DNA of 64,000 nt from positions 4,030,001 through 4,094,000 of the forward strand of contig NW_020825294.1 of NCBI RefSeq assembly GCF_003286085.1. The letters are read 5' to 3'. Both the position numbers and the translations under genes were made by a program. The first letter of the stretch is position 1; each line of letters opens with the position of its first letter. The stretch comes from Drosophila persimilis. Lineage: Eukaryota; Arthropoda; Insecta; Diptera; Drosophilidae. Below are positions 48,756-59,139 of this stretch, piece after piece. The notes beneath the pieces are model-generated. The model did no database searches, was not told the origin of the DNA, and worked only from the letters and a program-made list of their open reading frames with translations.

Positions 48756-49134
48756 GTGAGTTCTTATTGACATACTTTTTAATAGATCGCTTATCGATTG
48801 GCATTTCCATGAATTCCAATAGATATTTGCCTAATTTGAGATAAGAATTTTTTAGTAGTTTTGAGGCGGCTACGATTTTAAAGGGAACTCTGTGAGTGAG
48901 TCATTGAGCAGGTGGTTTTTATGGGCAAAAGAAAAAGTATTCGTTTCTTTGTTTAACTAGTTCTAAAGATCTAAGGCATTCACCGTCGAATGGTTCGAAA
49001 TATGTTGATAAATAATTTTAAAAAAAATTACAAATTTGCACTTCCAATATTGGAGTGGAGCGGATCGTATCCTACGGAGGATTCCTTTTAATTTTTACAT
49101 TTTTTGCTCAAGAAAATTTTAGAAATTAAGTTTT

Positions 49135-50265
49135 TATACCCGATACTCAAAATGAGTTTTGGGGTATATTAGATTTGTGGTAAAAGTGTATGTGTGTAAC
49201 GTCCAGAAGGAATCGTTTCCGACCCCATAAAGTATATATATTCTTGATCAGCATCAATAGCCGAGTCGATTGGGCCATGTCTGTCTGTCCGTCCGTCCGT
49301 CTGTCCGTCTGTCCGTCCGTCCGTTTGTCCGTCTGTCCGTCCCCTTCAGCGCCTAGTGCTCAAAGACTATAAGAGCTAGAGCAACGATGTTTTGGATCCA
49401 GACTTCTGTGATATGTCACTGCTCCAAAAATATTTCAAAACTTTGCCCCGCCCACTTCCGCCCCCACAAAAGGCGAAAATCTGTGGCATCCACAATTTCG
49501 ACGATACGAGAAAACTAAAAACGCAGAATCGTAGAAGATGACTAAATCTTCTAGAGTGCAAAATCTGAACCAGATCGTATAATTATTACAGCCAGAATCA
49601 CGAAAACAATTTCACTCTTTCTCGCTCTGTCTCACTCTAACACACAGGTTTCATGGTCGGTTTTGCCAATTGCAAAATATGAGTTCAAGGATCTCAGAAC
49701 CCATAAGAGCTTGAGCAACCAAATTTGGTATCCACACTCCTGTGATATCGGACCTTGACCGTTTTGTGTCAAAATTTCGCCACACCCCCTTCCGCCCCCG
49801 CAAAGGACGAAAATCTGAGGCAACCACAAATCTCAGAGACTATAAAGGCTAGAGTAACCAAATTTGGTACACACACTCCTTTAAGATGTCACTATAAAAC
49901 GTATATCTCAGAATTTCGCCCCACCCCCATCCGCCCCCACAAAGGACGAAAATCTGTTGCATCCACAATATTGCACATTCGAGAAAACTAAAAACGCAGA
50001 ATCATAAATAATGACCATATCTATCAGCTTGCTGTATCTGGATCAGATCATATCATTTTTATAGCCAAAAGGAACAAATCAATTTGCAGTGGCTACGCAG
50101 CGCCCGACGTCACGCTCAGCCTTATTTTCTGTCTCTCTCGCACGCACTCTTTGTCGTGTCGTTTAATATTAGCGGCGTCTGCCGGAGGAAAGCCATACTG
50201 ACTAAGTATCGGGTATAACTGTAGAGTTGCGGTGTCCGCAGCAACTCACAACGTTCCCCCTCGTT
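49135..50265. mobile_element. mini-me / DINE-1-like non-autonomous Helentron
   Basis: The element opens with TATACCCGATACT (49135-49147), repeated in reverse orientation at 50205-50217. Near the left end it carries a short TA tract, then the conserved core CTTGATCAGCATCAATAGCC, then a GTCY microsatellite (about 49279-49343). That order, (TA)n, core, (GTCY)n, is the hallmark of the Drosophila mini-me element, now grouped with DINE-1, ISBu and SGM as Helentrons. Inside are three degenerate copies of a unit containing CCGCCCCCACAAAGGACGAA-type sequence (near 49440, 49785 and 49930). After the right inverted repeat there is a hairpin with GAGTTGC at 50224-50230 pairing with GCAACTC at 50241-50247, followed by ACGTTCCCCCTCGTTT, like a Helitron 3' end. 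No Rep/helicase frame is present. The exact outer ends are estimated. Confidence 0.78.
49279..49343 (+). repeat. GTCY microsatellite inside the Helentron
   Basis: An imperfect run of GTCTGTCC and GTCCGTCC units follows the conserved core. In mini-me elements this tract is intrinsic to the element and expands from a proto-microsatellite. Confidence 0.85.
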
Positions 50266-50269
50266 TGTC

Positions 50270-51980
50270 TTTGATTTTCATTTTCTAGTTTTCGAAATTC
50301 GACTTTTACTCTGAAAAGATCTATCGATGTATCGTTCTATAGCACCATTCCCAAACCATCGTTGCATTTGCTGCCCTATTGCAGTGCCACAACTTTTAAA
50401 TGCCAGTTTGAACTCCAGAACTAGTTCTTTCAATTGACATTCAACCAAGCCCCCATCAAGAACTAGTTCAACAATTGACATCTTAAGGCGATAGCCACTT
50501 TGAAACTGAACTTAATGACCGCCGTGGAAAAGACAGGCAGATCGACAGAGATTTTAACATTGGGAAATCGAACTATTTAGAGGAGAGACCCATAGAGATC
50601 TACGCCGCCTCCTCCTCCTCTAGAGACGCGCATGCGTACCCCACTACTTGGCGAACCAGTTCTGCCTATCGCATGGTGATAGGGGGAAGGGTGGGGGGGT
50701 GCGGTTTTCACACCTTGAATGTGCATTAAGGCTAACCAAATTTTCGATGTCCACTTTCCCAAAAAAATGCAGGCCTGCTGGCTGCCTGCCGTCTAACCGC
50801 TAGTACAAGTAAATCCCATAAAGCAAATTGCTTGCGCCTTGTCCAGCAGACAACAAGAAAACACTTGAGCAAATATTTGACAGAGGCAACGCACCGGGCG
50901 AAAGAAAGTGCCCCCAAGAGGAGGAGGAGGAGGCAAGGAGTGGAGTGCAGGTGGAGGTGGAGGTGGAGTGCTGTATTCGGATACCAGGGTAATGATGACC
51001 GGTATGGCACTACTCTAGGCAGCAGCAACAGCAATCGTTGTCGTCCAGGCAACGCCTCTTCCACATCCTCTTCCTCATAGCCATAGCAATAGCAATAGCC
51101 ATAGCCATAGCCTTCATTGTCGTCACTCTCTCGTGGCGATTTGTATCTCGACCAATTAGCGAATGACGTAGCGACGTGGCGACAGTCGCAGCAGCCCCAG
51201 CATCGTTAAAACCCGCAAACGTTCGGCGACATATGCAAATGGCTGCAAACAGTTACAAGAGAGAGAGAGACTCTCTGCAGCAGAGGTGGTGGAGAGCCGG
51301 AGAGGAGGTGGAAATGCTGGCCAAATGGTAACCTGGCCATCGCTTGATGTGCGCTTGAGCGACGGGCTACGGACGACGATGATAATAATAAAAGTGTGCG
51401 CATGCGCACAGACCATACCAGAGCGCACTTCCTTGTTAACAACATAAATTTACGTATGTTTTTAATAGATGGACAGGTATTTAATTAACATTTGCAGCAG
51501 AAGCACACCAGCAACAGAGCAACAAAGTAAGCACTAACCGGATGTCGGGAGTGCTACCTGCCTGTGTGGAAACCAGATAGAAAGATAGAAAGAAAGGAAA
51601 GATTGAGAAAGATAGAGAAAGAGGGCGTGGCTAATTGTGGGGCGGCTAGAGGCAGGAAATAAATTTCAACAACTATCTAAAAGATACTTTCTTTTGGCAG
51701 CAGTTGCAGAGATTTAATTATTCAAAAATAAAAATTAATTAAATTTAAGTAGGAGGAAAAATAGCAATTGGGAAAGATTTTTACTATATGGGGTAATATT
51801 TATGGGATTTCGTATTGATTGGTGTGGCCAGGGGTCCGGAAATTTAAGATCAAATTTATTGGAAATTATTCATAAAATTTACAGAACATTTTTGGAATTT
51901 TTTTGATGGTTTTTCTTGGTAGTTTAAATAAAACCTAAAAAAAAAGATATTTAAAAGTACAAATATAATTTATTTAGGCA
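50270..51980. other. Intron sequence with simple repeats only
   Basis: No gene recognised. Contains GGAGGT/GAGG repeats (50920-50970), ATAGCC hexanucleotides (51076-51112), GA-rich sequence (51262-51273) and AGATAGAA repeats (51576-51623). Confidence 0.5.
51076..51112. repeat. (ATAGCC/ATAGCA)n microsatellite
   Basis: Six hexanucleotide units in a row. Confidence 0.85.
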
Positions 51981-51984
51981 TTCG

Positions 51985-52450
51985 AATCTATACTTCATAA
52001 ATTTGCCATATTTGTTGTACTCCTTAAGGAAATTGTTGCCAAAAAAACACAGAATTACTTAAATATCTACGAGATATATGGTCTAAAAGCGCTTATAGAA
52101 ATTTTACATAACCTTAATATAGAGCTACAGCATTGCCATATTTAGTTACTGTTTCGTAGAGGCATTGCCAGGCAAAAAAAAATTTATTTTAATTCCTTAA
52201 ATAATAAATAATTAATGTAAATTTCTCTAATATAAATATTATATTCCTAGAATTTCTACTTCTATATCGAGTCACTGCCATATTTTCTTATTGCTTCATA
52301 GAGGCATTGCCAGGCCAAAACAATTGGATTTTAGCCCCTTAAATAAATGAATGTCTTTCTCTAAAATCAATTTTCTTTTCCTAGAATTTCCACTTCTAGA
52401 TCCTGGCATTGCCTTAATGTCTTACTCTATGCAAATAGGCATTGCCAGAC
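51985..52450. repeat. ~138-bp tandem array with GCATTGCCAGG core
   Basis: GAGGCATTGCCAGGC or related words occur near 52158, 52299 and 52437, and CACTGCCATATTT-like words near 52003, 52131, 52274 and 52405. Units also share CTAGAATTTCTACTTCTA and CCTTAAATAA words. Spacings are about 130-142 bases. Confidence 0.75.
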
Positions 52451-52459
52451 TCGAATTAA

Positions 52460-55190
52460 AAGTGAAATAAACCCGTGTAAAACCTCTCTCAAAAGCCGAT
52501 TTCCATTTCATTTGTCATTCTGCGAGTAGGCAGCTCTATTCCTGGCCAACACATTGTAGTCCTATGCTGCCTAGAAAGTATCTGCCATCATCATCAACCG
52601 TTCATCAGTTGCCCCTTTTTCCGCCTTGACTGGGCCCTCCAGCAAATCCACAGCTCTGGGCTCTGGGTTACCCACAAAAGAGAAGCCGCCGCCGCCGCTG
52701 ATGCCTGCTCCCTTTCCTGCTTTCCTGCCACAATTTGTGTGCCCCACTCGGGCAATTACTTGCTCCGAACCCCCCCTTTTTTTTCGTAGGTGCTGCAGGT
52801 GCAACCAATTTCTTTTTGTCTCCCTCTCTCTCTCTCGCTCTCTCTGGGGGTCTCGACTCTGTCTGGACTTGTGGCACTTTTTTTGTTGGTTGCCCCCAAA
52901 GTTATTAGGATTTCATTTGTTTTGGGTCTGTTGTTGCACCTGAACTTGATTCAGGGCTAGACCCAGACAACGGCCGCAAGGTGTTTTTCGTTTGGTTTTG
53001 ATTTGGTTTTGGATTTTGGGCTTTCGGTGGCTGTGGGTGGGACTTTGTGGGAGATCCAAATGAGGAGTGAAGGGAATTTTAGCTAGAGATAAATCTGTGG
53101 GTGCCATCTGTCCCTTCAATCGTCTGGAAATCCTAAAAGATGAAAGAAATGTCCATCTTTTGGGTTTGTACTGTAAACTCTATATAGAACCCTATTCTAC
53201 TTTATTCCCGTTGCACTTTCCTGTCCATCTGGCAACTCTCTCTTCCTCCACTCCCTGCCAGTCGAAGCCATCGGATGGCCCACTCGATCACTCGCCCGAT
53301 AAACCCATGAGACAAATTGACAGTTAAGTTCCGAAAGTAATTTCCAGCGGTTTGTGGGACCCTTTTTAGCATAATTTCCGATAATTTCCCTTTGACAAGT
53401 TAAATGCTGCAATTTGGGCAGAAGATCCCGCAGATAATTTATCATATAACTTAATATTGATTACGATTATGAAAGGGCAGGCAGGCAGAAAACAAAAAAA
53501 AATCTCCCCCTTTTTGTTGTTGCTGTTGTTGTACATCTCACTCTTGTATCTTGTATCTTGTGGGTCTTGTGGGTCTTGTGGTACGGGTATCTTGTGGCTA
53601 GGAAAACGGCAATAAACTTATGGCTTGGAATTATGCAGATTTTTATCGCCTCGCCAACTTTTCTGCATACAAAGTGCATAATTTTCAGCAGCAAAAGGCA
53701 AAGGAAAAACCTGCTTGAGTGGCAGACAGGAGGGACATAAGCGGCGCTGGCTGAGCAGCAAACCGATAAGCGAGAGATGCTGCTGGTTTCTCAGGGGGTG
53801 GTGGGGGGATAGGCCTGGAGTGTAGAGGGGCAGAGACAGAGGATGGTTCAATGTACCTGCAACGAGTGGCAAAACGGAAGTGTTTGACTCTCAGGGCTAT
53901 CCTCAGGGCTTGAGGCTGAGCCTGATAATGAAAATTGATAATCACAATCATCATGAGAGCAGATCCAGAGCCAGTGCAGCACAGCCACCACACCGTTTCA
54001 GCCATGTCTTAGCAGCCATGTTGTTGATTGACAAGTTGGCCAAGGAGTCGTCGTCGGAGCCTCGGGTGCCTTCAGTGCTTTCTGCGGCTTTTTATTAATT
54101 AAACCAGGAAGCGTTTTGCCTGGCCTGCCTCCACAGGCAGTCTCTCTTCGAGACGGCTGCGCAGCTGTTCAGGGAGATCTTGAAAAATATTTATTAAAAA
54201 TTATGCACGCATTAGTCTGCCCCTAGAGAGAGAGATAGAGAAAGAGACAGAGAGAGATCACCCTGGGCTTTATTAAGGAAGTGTTTTCTGTGGCGTGGCT
54301 TCGGTGGGCGAATTACACGAAATGTTGCATATTAATTTGGTTTTTTTTTTCTCTCTCTAGAGATTTGCGGGGCTTTATGGCCCCCCAAGAGAGAATCCGC
54401 TATGAAACGTTTTACGAGCGATCTTCTTTTGGGCCCCGAAACGCCCACAAACGCCCGTCGCGGGGCGTAGTCGTTTGTAATTTCCTCTCGCGAGAGAGAG
54501 AAACTAATTACAAAACAGCCGCTCGCGGGCCTGGTGGGTGGAGGTGAGAACTACAGATTACTACAGAATAGATCTACCAGATCGCGTACTGGAAATGGTC
54601 TTATCCGTAAACAAATTCATTAGCTGCAATTAACGGATGATCGAAATGGTATAGCCCCGGCCCCGGCCCCGGCCCCGCATTGATTGAGTTCTCTTGAGAT
54701 TACAGCCGCTGAAAAGTCTGTGGGTGTTTGTGATCGTGGAAGCGGAAAGAGGAACGTCTCGGTATGGCCTGGCTGTGTGGAAGTGGAAACTGGAATGGAA
54801 ATGCCAGACCAGACCGGGGGAGTGTGGGTGATCATTAATCCAGAACTAATGAGTATTCAGTCTGGTCTATAAGATAAATATCAATCGATCACGACTGCTA
54901 TCGATCGATCACGATTAAGTCTGGAATAGTGGGAGTTCTTCATTAGGGAGAGTAATGAGCGATTCAAATGGATCTTAATGTTTACACTCGAGTGGTGGAA
55001 ATATGCTAGAAATTGCTTGATTAAGAAGAGTTTTTCAAAGTGTTTCACTTCTGTGGTGTTTCCCATCAGTGGGGGATCTACATTGAGAAGAAAGTGATGA
55101 AATTAGGGAATTAAAGGAACAAATATCTCAAGCAATGCATTCTTTGGTGTTTATTTAACAAAAACTAAAATGTCTAGCTTGAAATAATTA
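52460..55190. other. Intron sequence with simple repeats only
   Basis: No gene recognised. Contains CT runs (52822-52848), TATCTTGTGGGTCTTG repeats (53544-53598), (GA)n near 54225-54258, CCCCGG hexamers (54655-54678) and a doubled TCGATCACGA word at 54884-54914. Confidence 0.5.
54655..54678. repeat. (CCCCGG)n microsatellite
   Basis: Nearly four CCCCGG hexanucleotides. Confidence 0.85.
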
Positions 55191-55204
55191 ACAAAATATA
55201 TAAA

Positions 55205-55400
55205 TTCATTGAAATGTGGTGAAATATACTAGAAAATACTATAAATATACTGGAAACTACCATACATATACTAGAAATATAATTAAAAAGGTACTTATAC
55301 TATTTCTCGATGAATAAACCATAAAAATACTAGAAAATACCATTAATATACTGGAAAATACTAAAAAATACTAAAAGACCAATAGATCCTAAATTGCTTA
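55205..55400. repeat. AATATACTAGAAAATACTA degenerate repeat
   Basis: ATACTAGAAA, ATACTGGAAA and AAATACTA words recur about ten times in 200 bases. They are reverse complements of the words of the array at 21.0-21.6 kb. Confidence 0.7.
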
Positions 55401-55804
55401 GGACCCACGCTTCAAACCAAAAATATTGTTAAAATCATACCAAAACAAAAATACCATAAAGCTTGGTATTTCTTTAATGCTTCTACAGAGCCTTGCTCGC
55501 ATTGTCACATCCTGGCTGCACCTATACACTGTTTGTCTTCGAGTCTTGTGCCAAAGGGTACTACGATTCTGATTATAGTTTTTAAGTCTTGACCAGAACT
55601 AGCAGCCAGAATCGGCATTAGCCATGACGAAACCTTCACACTGACAGAAAAACATGGGAAATTATATTTATCGTGTCCTATAAATATTGCCACTCGATCC
55701 TGTAGGTTTTTGAGTATTATAACCCTTTGAAACCACCACCCAATTCCTATCCCCCCACCCACTCCCACATACAAAAACACGCATCAATTTCGTCCGATTC
55801 CAGG

Positions 55805-55810
55805 TTTATT
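55805..55810 (-). terminator. Poly(A) signal AATAAA for the CGP gene
   Basis: TTTATT on the + strand reads AATAAA on the minus strand about 105 nt after the stop codon of the CGP frame. It is a single hexamer in AT-rich DNA, so support comes from position only. Confidence 0.4.
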
Positions 55811-55914
55811 ACGACTTGATCTTGTTTTCAAGTCGAATAAGTCAGCAGAGATATTTGGAAATTAACAATCAGTTAGTTAGCGCCTTTTTGGATTCGACGG
55901 ACGTTGGCCAGGAC

Positions 55915-56115
55915 TCAGCAGGATGGACCACAGCTGCTGCAGCATCCACCGCCGCAACAGGGTCCACAGCACGGTCCACAGCAGGGACTGCAACAGGGTC
56001 CGCAGGGTCCACAGGGTCCACAGGGTCCACAGCACGGGCCACAGCAAGGACTACAGCAAGGGCTGTAGCAGCCGCCGCAGCACGGTCCACAGGGTCCACA
56101 AGGTCCACAGCACAT
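55915..56115 (-). CDS. Cys-Gly-Pro repeat sperm protein, Mst(3)CGP family-like (Mst84D/Mst87F type)
   Basis: This intronless frame of 66 codons plus TGA starts [20 protein letters not shown] and continues as CGP, CCGP and CCSP repeats, ending in a CGPSC tail. I count 28 cysteines in 66 residues. Composition, length and the opening MCCGPCG match the Drosophila Mst(3)CGP proteins, structural components of the sperm flagellum expressed in the male germ line and translated late in spermatogenesis. An initiator-like TCAGTT reads on the minus strand at 56229-56224, giving a 5' leader of roughly 110 nt, and AATAAA lies at 55810-55805, about 105 nt past the stop. The family's 12-nt translational control element is not matched; only its AAATTT half occurs in the leader. 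The gene is nested in the osp intron on the opposite strand. The known family members are on chromosome arm 3R in D. melanogaster, so a copy in osp (Muller element B) suggests a relocated or independent member. A chance repeat frame is the main alternative. Confidence 0.75.
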   Translation of the reverse strand: MCCGPCGPCGPCCGGCYSPCCSPCCGPCCGPCGPCGPCGPCCSPCCGPCCGPCCGGGCCSSCGPSC

Positions 56116-56223
56116 TTTGCTTTTAAAAGTTCTATAAAAAAACCAAAAAATTTAAATTATTTTTCACAATTTTTCTTTACAAATTTTCTTTACTTTTTTC
56201 TGACTGGAATCCAAAAAACACAA

Positions 56224-56229
56224 AACTGA
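56224..56229 (-). promoter_or_regulatory. Initiator-like TCAGTT upstream of the CGP gene
   Basis: The minus strand reads TTTTCAGTTTTG here, matching the fly initiator TCAGTY. A start at this A would give a leader of about 110 nt. No TATA box is obvious 25-30 bases upstream. The assignment is tentative. Confidence 0.3.
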
Positions 56230-56991
56230 AAATTAAACAAGAAATTTAGTTGTTTACTCTACTGCTCCTGGTTTCAGACTGAGGAAATCCACAAAACAAA
56301 CCCATATACCATTTTTTCCAAGAGTTTGAACTGACTCAAGGCCAATGTGATGATATGTTTTAGAAGAAATATATAAGAAGGAGTAGGCGTATCCATAGGA
56401 ACGACGACAGATATGCAGGGGTGCATTCAGGGTTTCCTTCATTGGGCGAAGGGCTTTGAAGAGTTGGGGATTGAGGGTAGAGTGATGATTAAAGGGTGAT
56501 GGGGAAAGAGGCTTGTGGCAAAGAGTTCTGTGGAGGGCGAGGGCTGTAGTCGATCTTCGTTGACCCATTCGTCTCTCTGTCTGTATTTTAGTGTATTTTT
56601 TGTTTGATTACAACCTTGCTGCCTTTTCTGTCTCTCTCTCTGTCTCTTTCTGGTTTGGGTGTTATAGAATTTAATTAAAGTGTTCCTAAATTATAAATAT
56701 ATATATATCTGTGTCTGTGTGTGCTGCAAGCGGGAATCCGCTTGAATTATACAGTATTACTATATATATCCAATCGATTCCAAACACTAATAAATAATAT
56801 TTCTTGACATTTAACAAATATGCATGTACAACACTCTCGCACGAATACTTAATCGTATATAGAAAATATCGTAGTAGCTGCTGTTCGATTCGATTCGAGG
56901 CACATGCCTGTGGCAGAGGCAAGTGGGTTAAGCACATGCACAGAGACAAAAGCAACAACTAATTTGCACATTTGATGGCCTGACAGCCACA

Positions 56992-56992
<1 letters not shown>

Positions 56993-57027
<35 letters not shown>

Positions 57028-57028
57028 A
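56993..57028. repeat. (CCAG)n microsatellite
   Basis: Nine CCAG tetranucleotides in a row. Confidence 0.9.
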
Positions 57029-57946
57029 CTCGACTCGAGGAATGAACGAATGAATGAATGAACTGAATGAATGACTAACTGAATAAGTGAGCGTCAGTCA
57101 GACAGCGAGGCAGCTGTGTTGCTCCCACCGCTAATAAATAGCAATTAGAATAACATGCCAATAAATCTTTGGTTTGTGGCTCCCCCCAGTCCCCCCTCCA
57201 CCCCCTTTTTGGCCATAAACTCCAAAGCAGTCGTCTCTTTGGCTTTGCTGCAGTTTTGAACGGAACTGATATCGACCTTGGCTTGCATATGCGATGCATA
57301 TTATAGATTGTGGCAGTGCCTACCACTCTCTGCCCAGACCAGAGTCGTCCGTCATCTTTGGCTTCATTCATAATAACGCAGCAACACCTCTAAATTTATA
57401 TGTTAATTAGTGTGGCGGCTGCAGGCTGCAGGCAGCAGGCCCACGACTTGCCACTCGCGACTCGCGATGGATGCATTTGTAACTGTCGCCTGTCAACGAT
57501 GGGGGCTGTGTACGTGGGTTCCTCTCCATCTCCAGCTGCTGCTCCTCCTTTCCACCCACCCACTACCACCAAAAAGGTGTGTTAATTGATTGCCTGAGGA
57601 GAGGCTCCTGGGTTCATAGCTAACGGTAGACCACCACCAACGCCACCAAGAATTCCCCGCAAAAAGAAAAGAGCTAGAAAAAAGTTAAGTAACGAAAACT
57701 CATCTCCTGGGAGGGACTGTGCAAAAAGGAGACACATTGTTTTTGTAGTCATATTTCAGAAATGACAACAAAGATATGCCCCCTGTCCCGGGTCCCGTTT
57801 CTTCAGAGTACTTTCTTCCTCTACTTTGCTGTGCTTTACCGTGTGTGTACCGTATTATTGTCAATGGAATATGGCCTCTGTCGCAGTCGCAGTCGAAGTT
57901 CTCTCGCCTTCTTCCCTGCTCTCTGCACTTCTTAGTGTTCCTCTTG

Positions 57947-57977
57947 ATACCCAGTAACTGAGTGAGGCAAAGGGTAT
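57947..57977. repeat. ATACCC ... GGGTAT inverted pair
   Basis: ATACCC (57947-57952) and GGGTAT (57972-57977) flank AGTAACTGAGTGAGGCAAA. Pairs of this kind, about 20-30 bases apart, are common in Drosophila non-coding DNA; a looser one lies at 4801-4824. Confidence 0.55.
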
Positions 57978-59044
57978 TAGGATTTGGGTCAGGGTATTGG
58001 ATTAGATGGAGGAAACTTTTACAACATATTGTAGAACCTCTGATAAACGTTGAAAGCTTTGATAGTCTGTCAGATCAGAGAGATCTTTAAGATCTAGAGC
58101 ATCGAGCTTTCACATGAATACTATGTGGTTATACGACACATTTTCGCACCGAAAACATAGATGTAGACCTCAGATTTGTCTTTATTAAATATTACAGTGC
58201 TATCATCTATCAAACTACCAAAAAATATCACAATCCTACAAGTATTACCCCCGAAAAAACATTTCTCCCTCGAAGACTCTATGAAAAAAGTAAAAGAATC
58301 TGAGTGCCAGATGTCCTCTATTCGAAATACCTTATAATATCTTATATTTTCAATCATCCAACCAAAAATAAACGCAATCGAACATCTGTTTCCAGATATT
58401 TGCACTCCCATTCTTCATTCTCCAAAGAATTCAAGTCCGAGGATATCCCTTAGTCGTGACCACCCCACAGTTATCGTTCTTTCTTCGCTTTTGTCTCGCT
58501 TTTTGTTTCTTTCCATTACATAAAACAGAGACAGCGGAGACGTGAGACGATACTCAAGAGGGGGGGTTGGGGTGGGGGTTTGGGGCGAGGCTGAAGCTTA
58601 CGTAGACTGAACGTCTAACGGGGATGACGTTCGGACTTGGAGAGATCGCGTATTGGATTTCCACGCCGTCATTGTCGTTTGAATGAGTGTGCGATGAGCG
58701 CGGCGGCATGGGATGCGGCATGGGTATGGGGATGGGTATGGGGATGGGGGGCAGCTGCCACAGAGCTTAGCGGTTGCATTGACGAACTGTCAGACGGGTA
58801 CAGACGGCGGCACGGAGGCAGTCGGAGGCTATATTTCTAACTGTGGAAATTGTGGAACTGCTGTGGATCTCTGGTGTGGTGTGGTGTGGCCGTCAAAGCC
58901 TAGCGGCTAGCCTTAATAAAATGTTCGGTTTGTGCTTTATTTTTTTTGCTGCGGCGAATACCCTACTTTGATGATCTGCTGCTGTTGGGGAAGGTTAGTT
59001 TTATTGATGGATAGGGCTTTGGAATAGATTTGAGTTGAAGGAGA

Positions 59045-59130
59045 TTGAGGTATGGTTATGGGTGGGATATGGGTGGGATATGGGTGGTATATGGGTAGAT
59101 ATGCGTGGGATATGGCGAGATATGGGAGGA
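59045..59130. repeat. TATGGGTGGGA minisatellite
   Basis: Seven to eight units of 11-13 bases (TATGGGTGGGA, TATGGGTAGA, TATGGCGAGA) occur in one orientation. Confidence 0.8.
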
Positions 59131-59139
59131 AGATATGGC

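Larger units (their letters stand above)
56240..59040. other. Intron sequence with simple repeats only
   Basis: No gene recognised. Contains CT runs (56628-56652), (CCAG)n at 56993-57028, GAAT repeats (57040-57075), an ATACCC/GGGTAT inverted pair (57947-57977) and ATGGGT/ATGGGG repeats (58706-58750). Confidence 0.5.

Noticed and set aside
55816-56229. 137-codon open frame on plus over the CGP gene
   Set aside because: It is the shadow of the minus-strand Cys-Gly-Pro frame; its Ala-Thr-Ser-Gly repeats follow from the same repeats and match no family.
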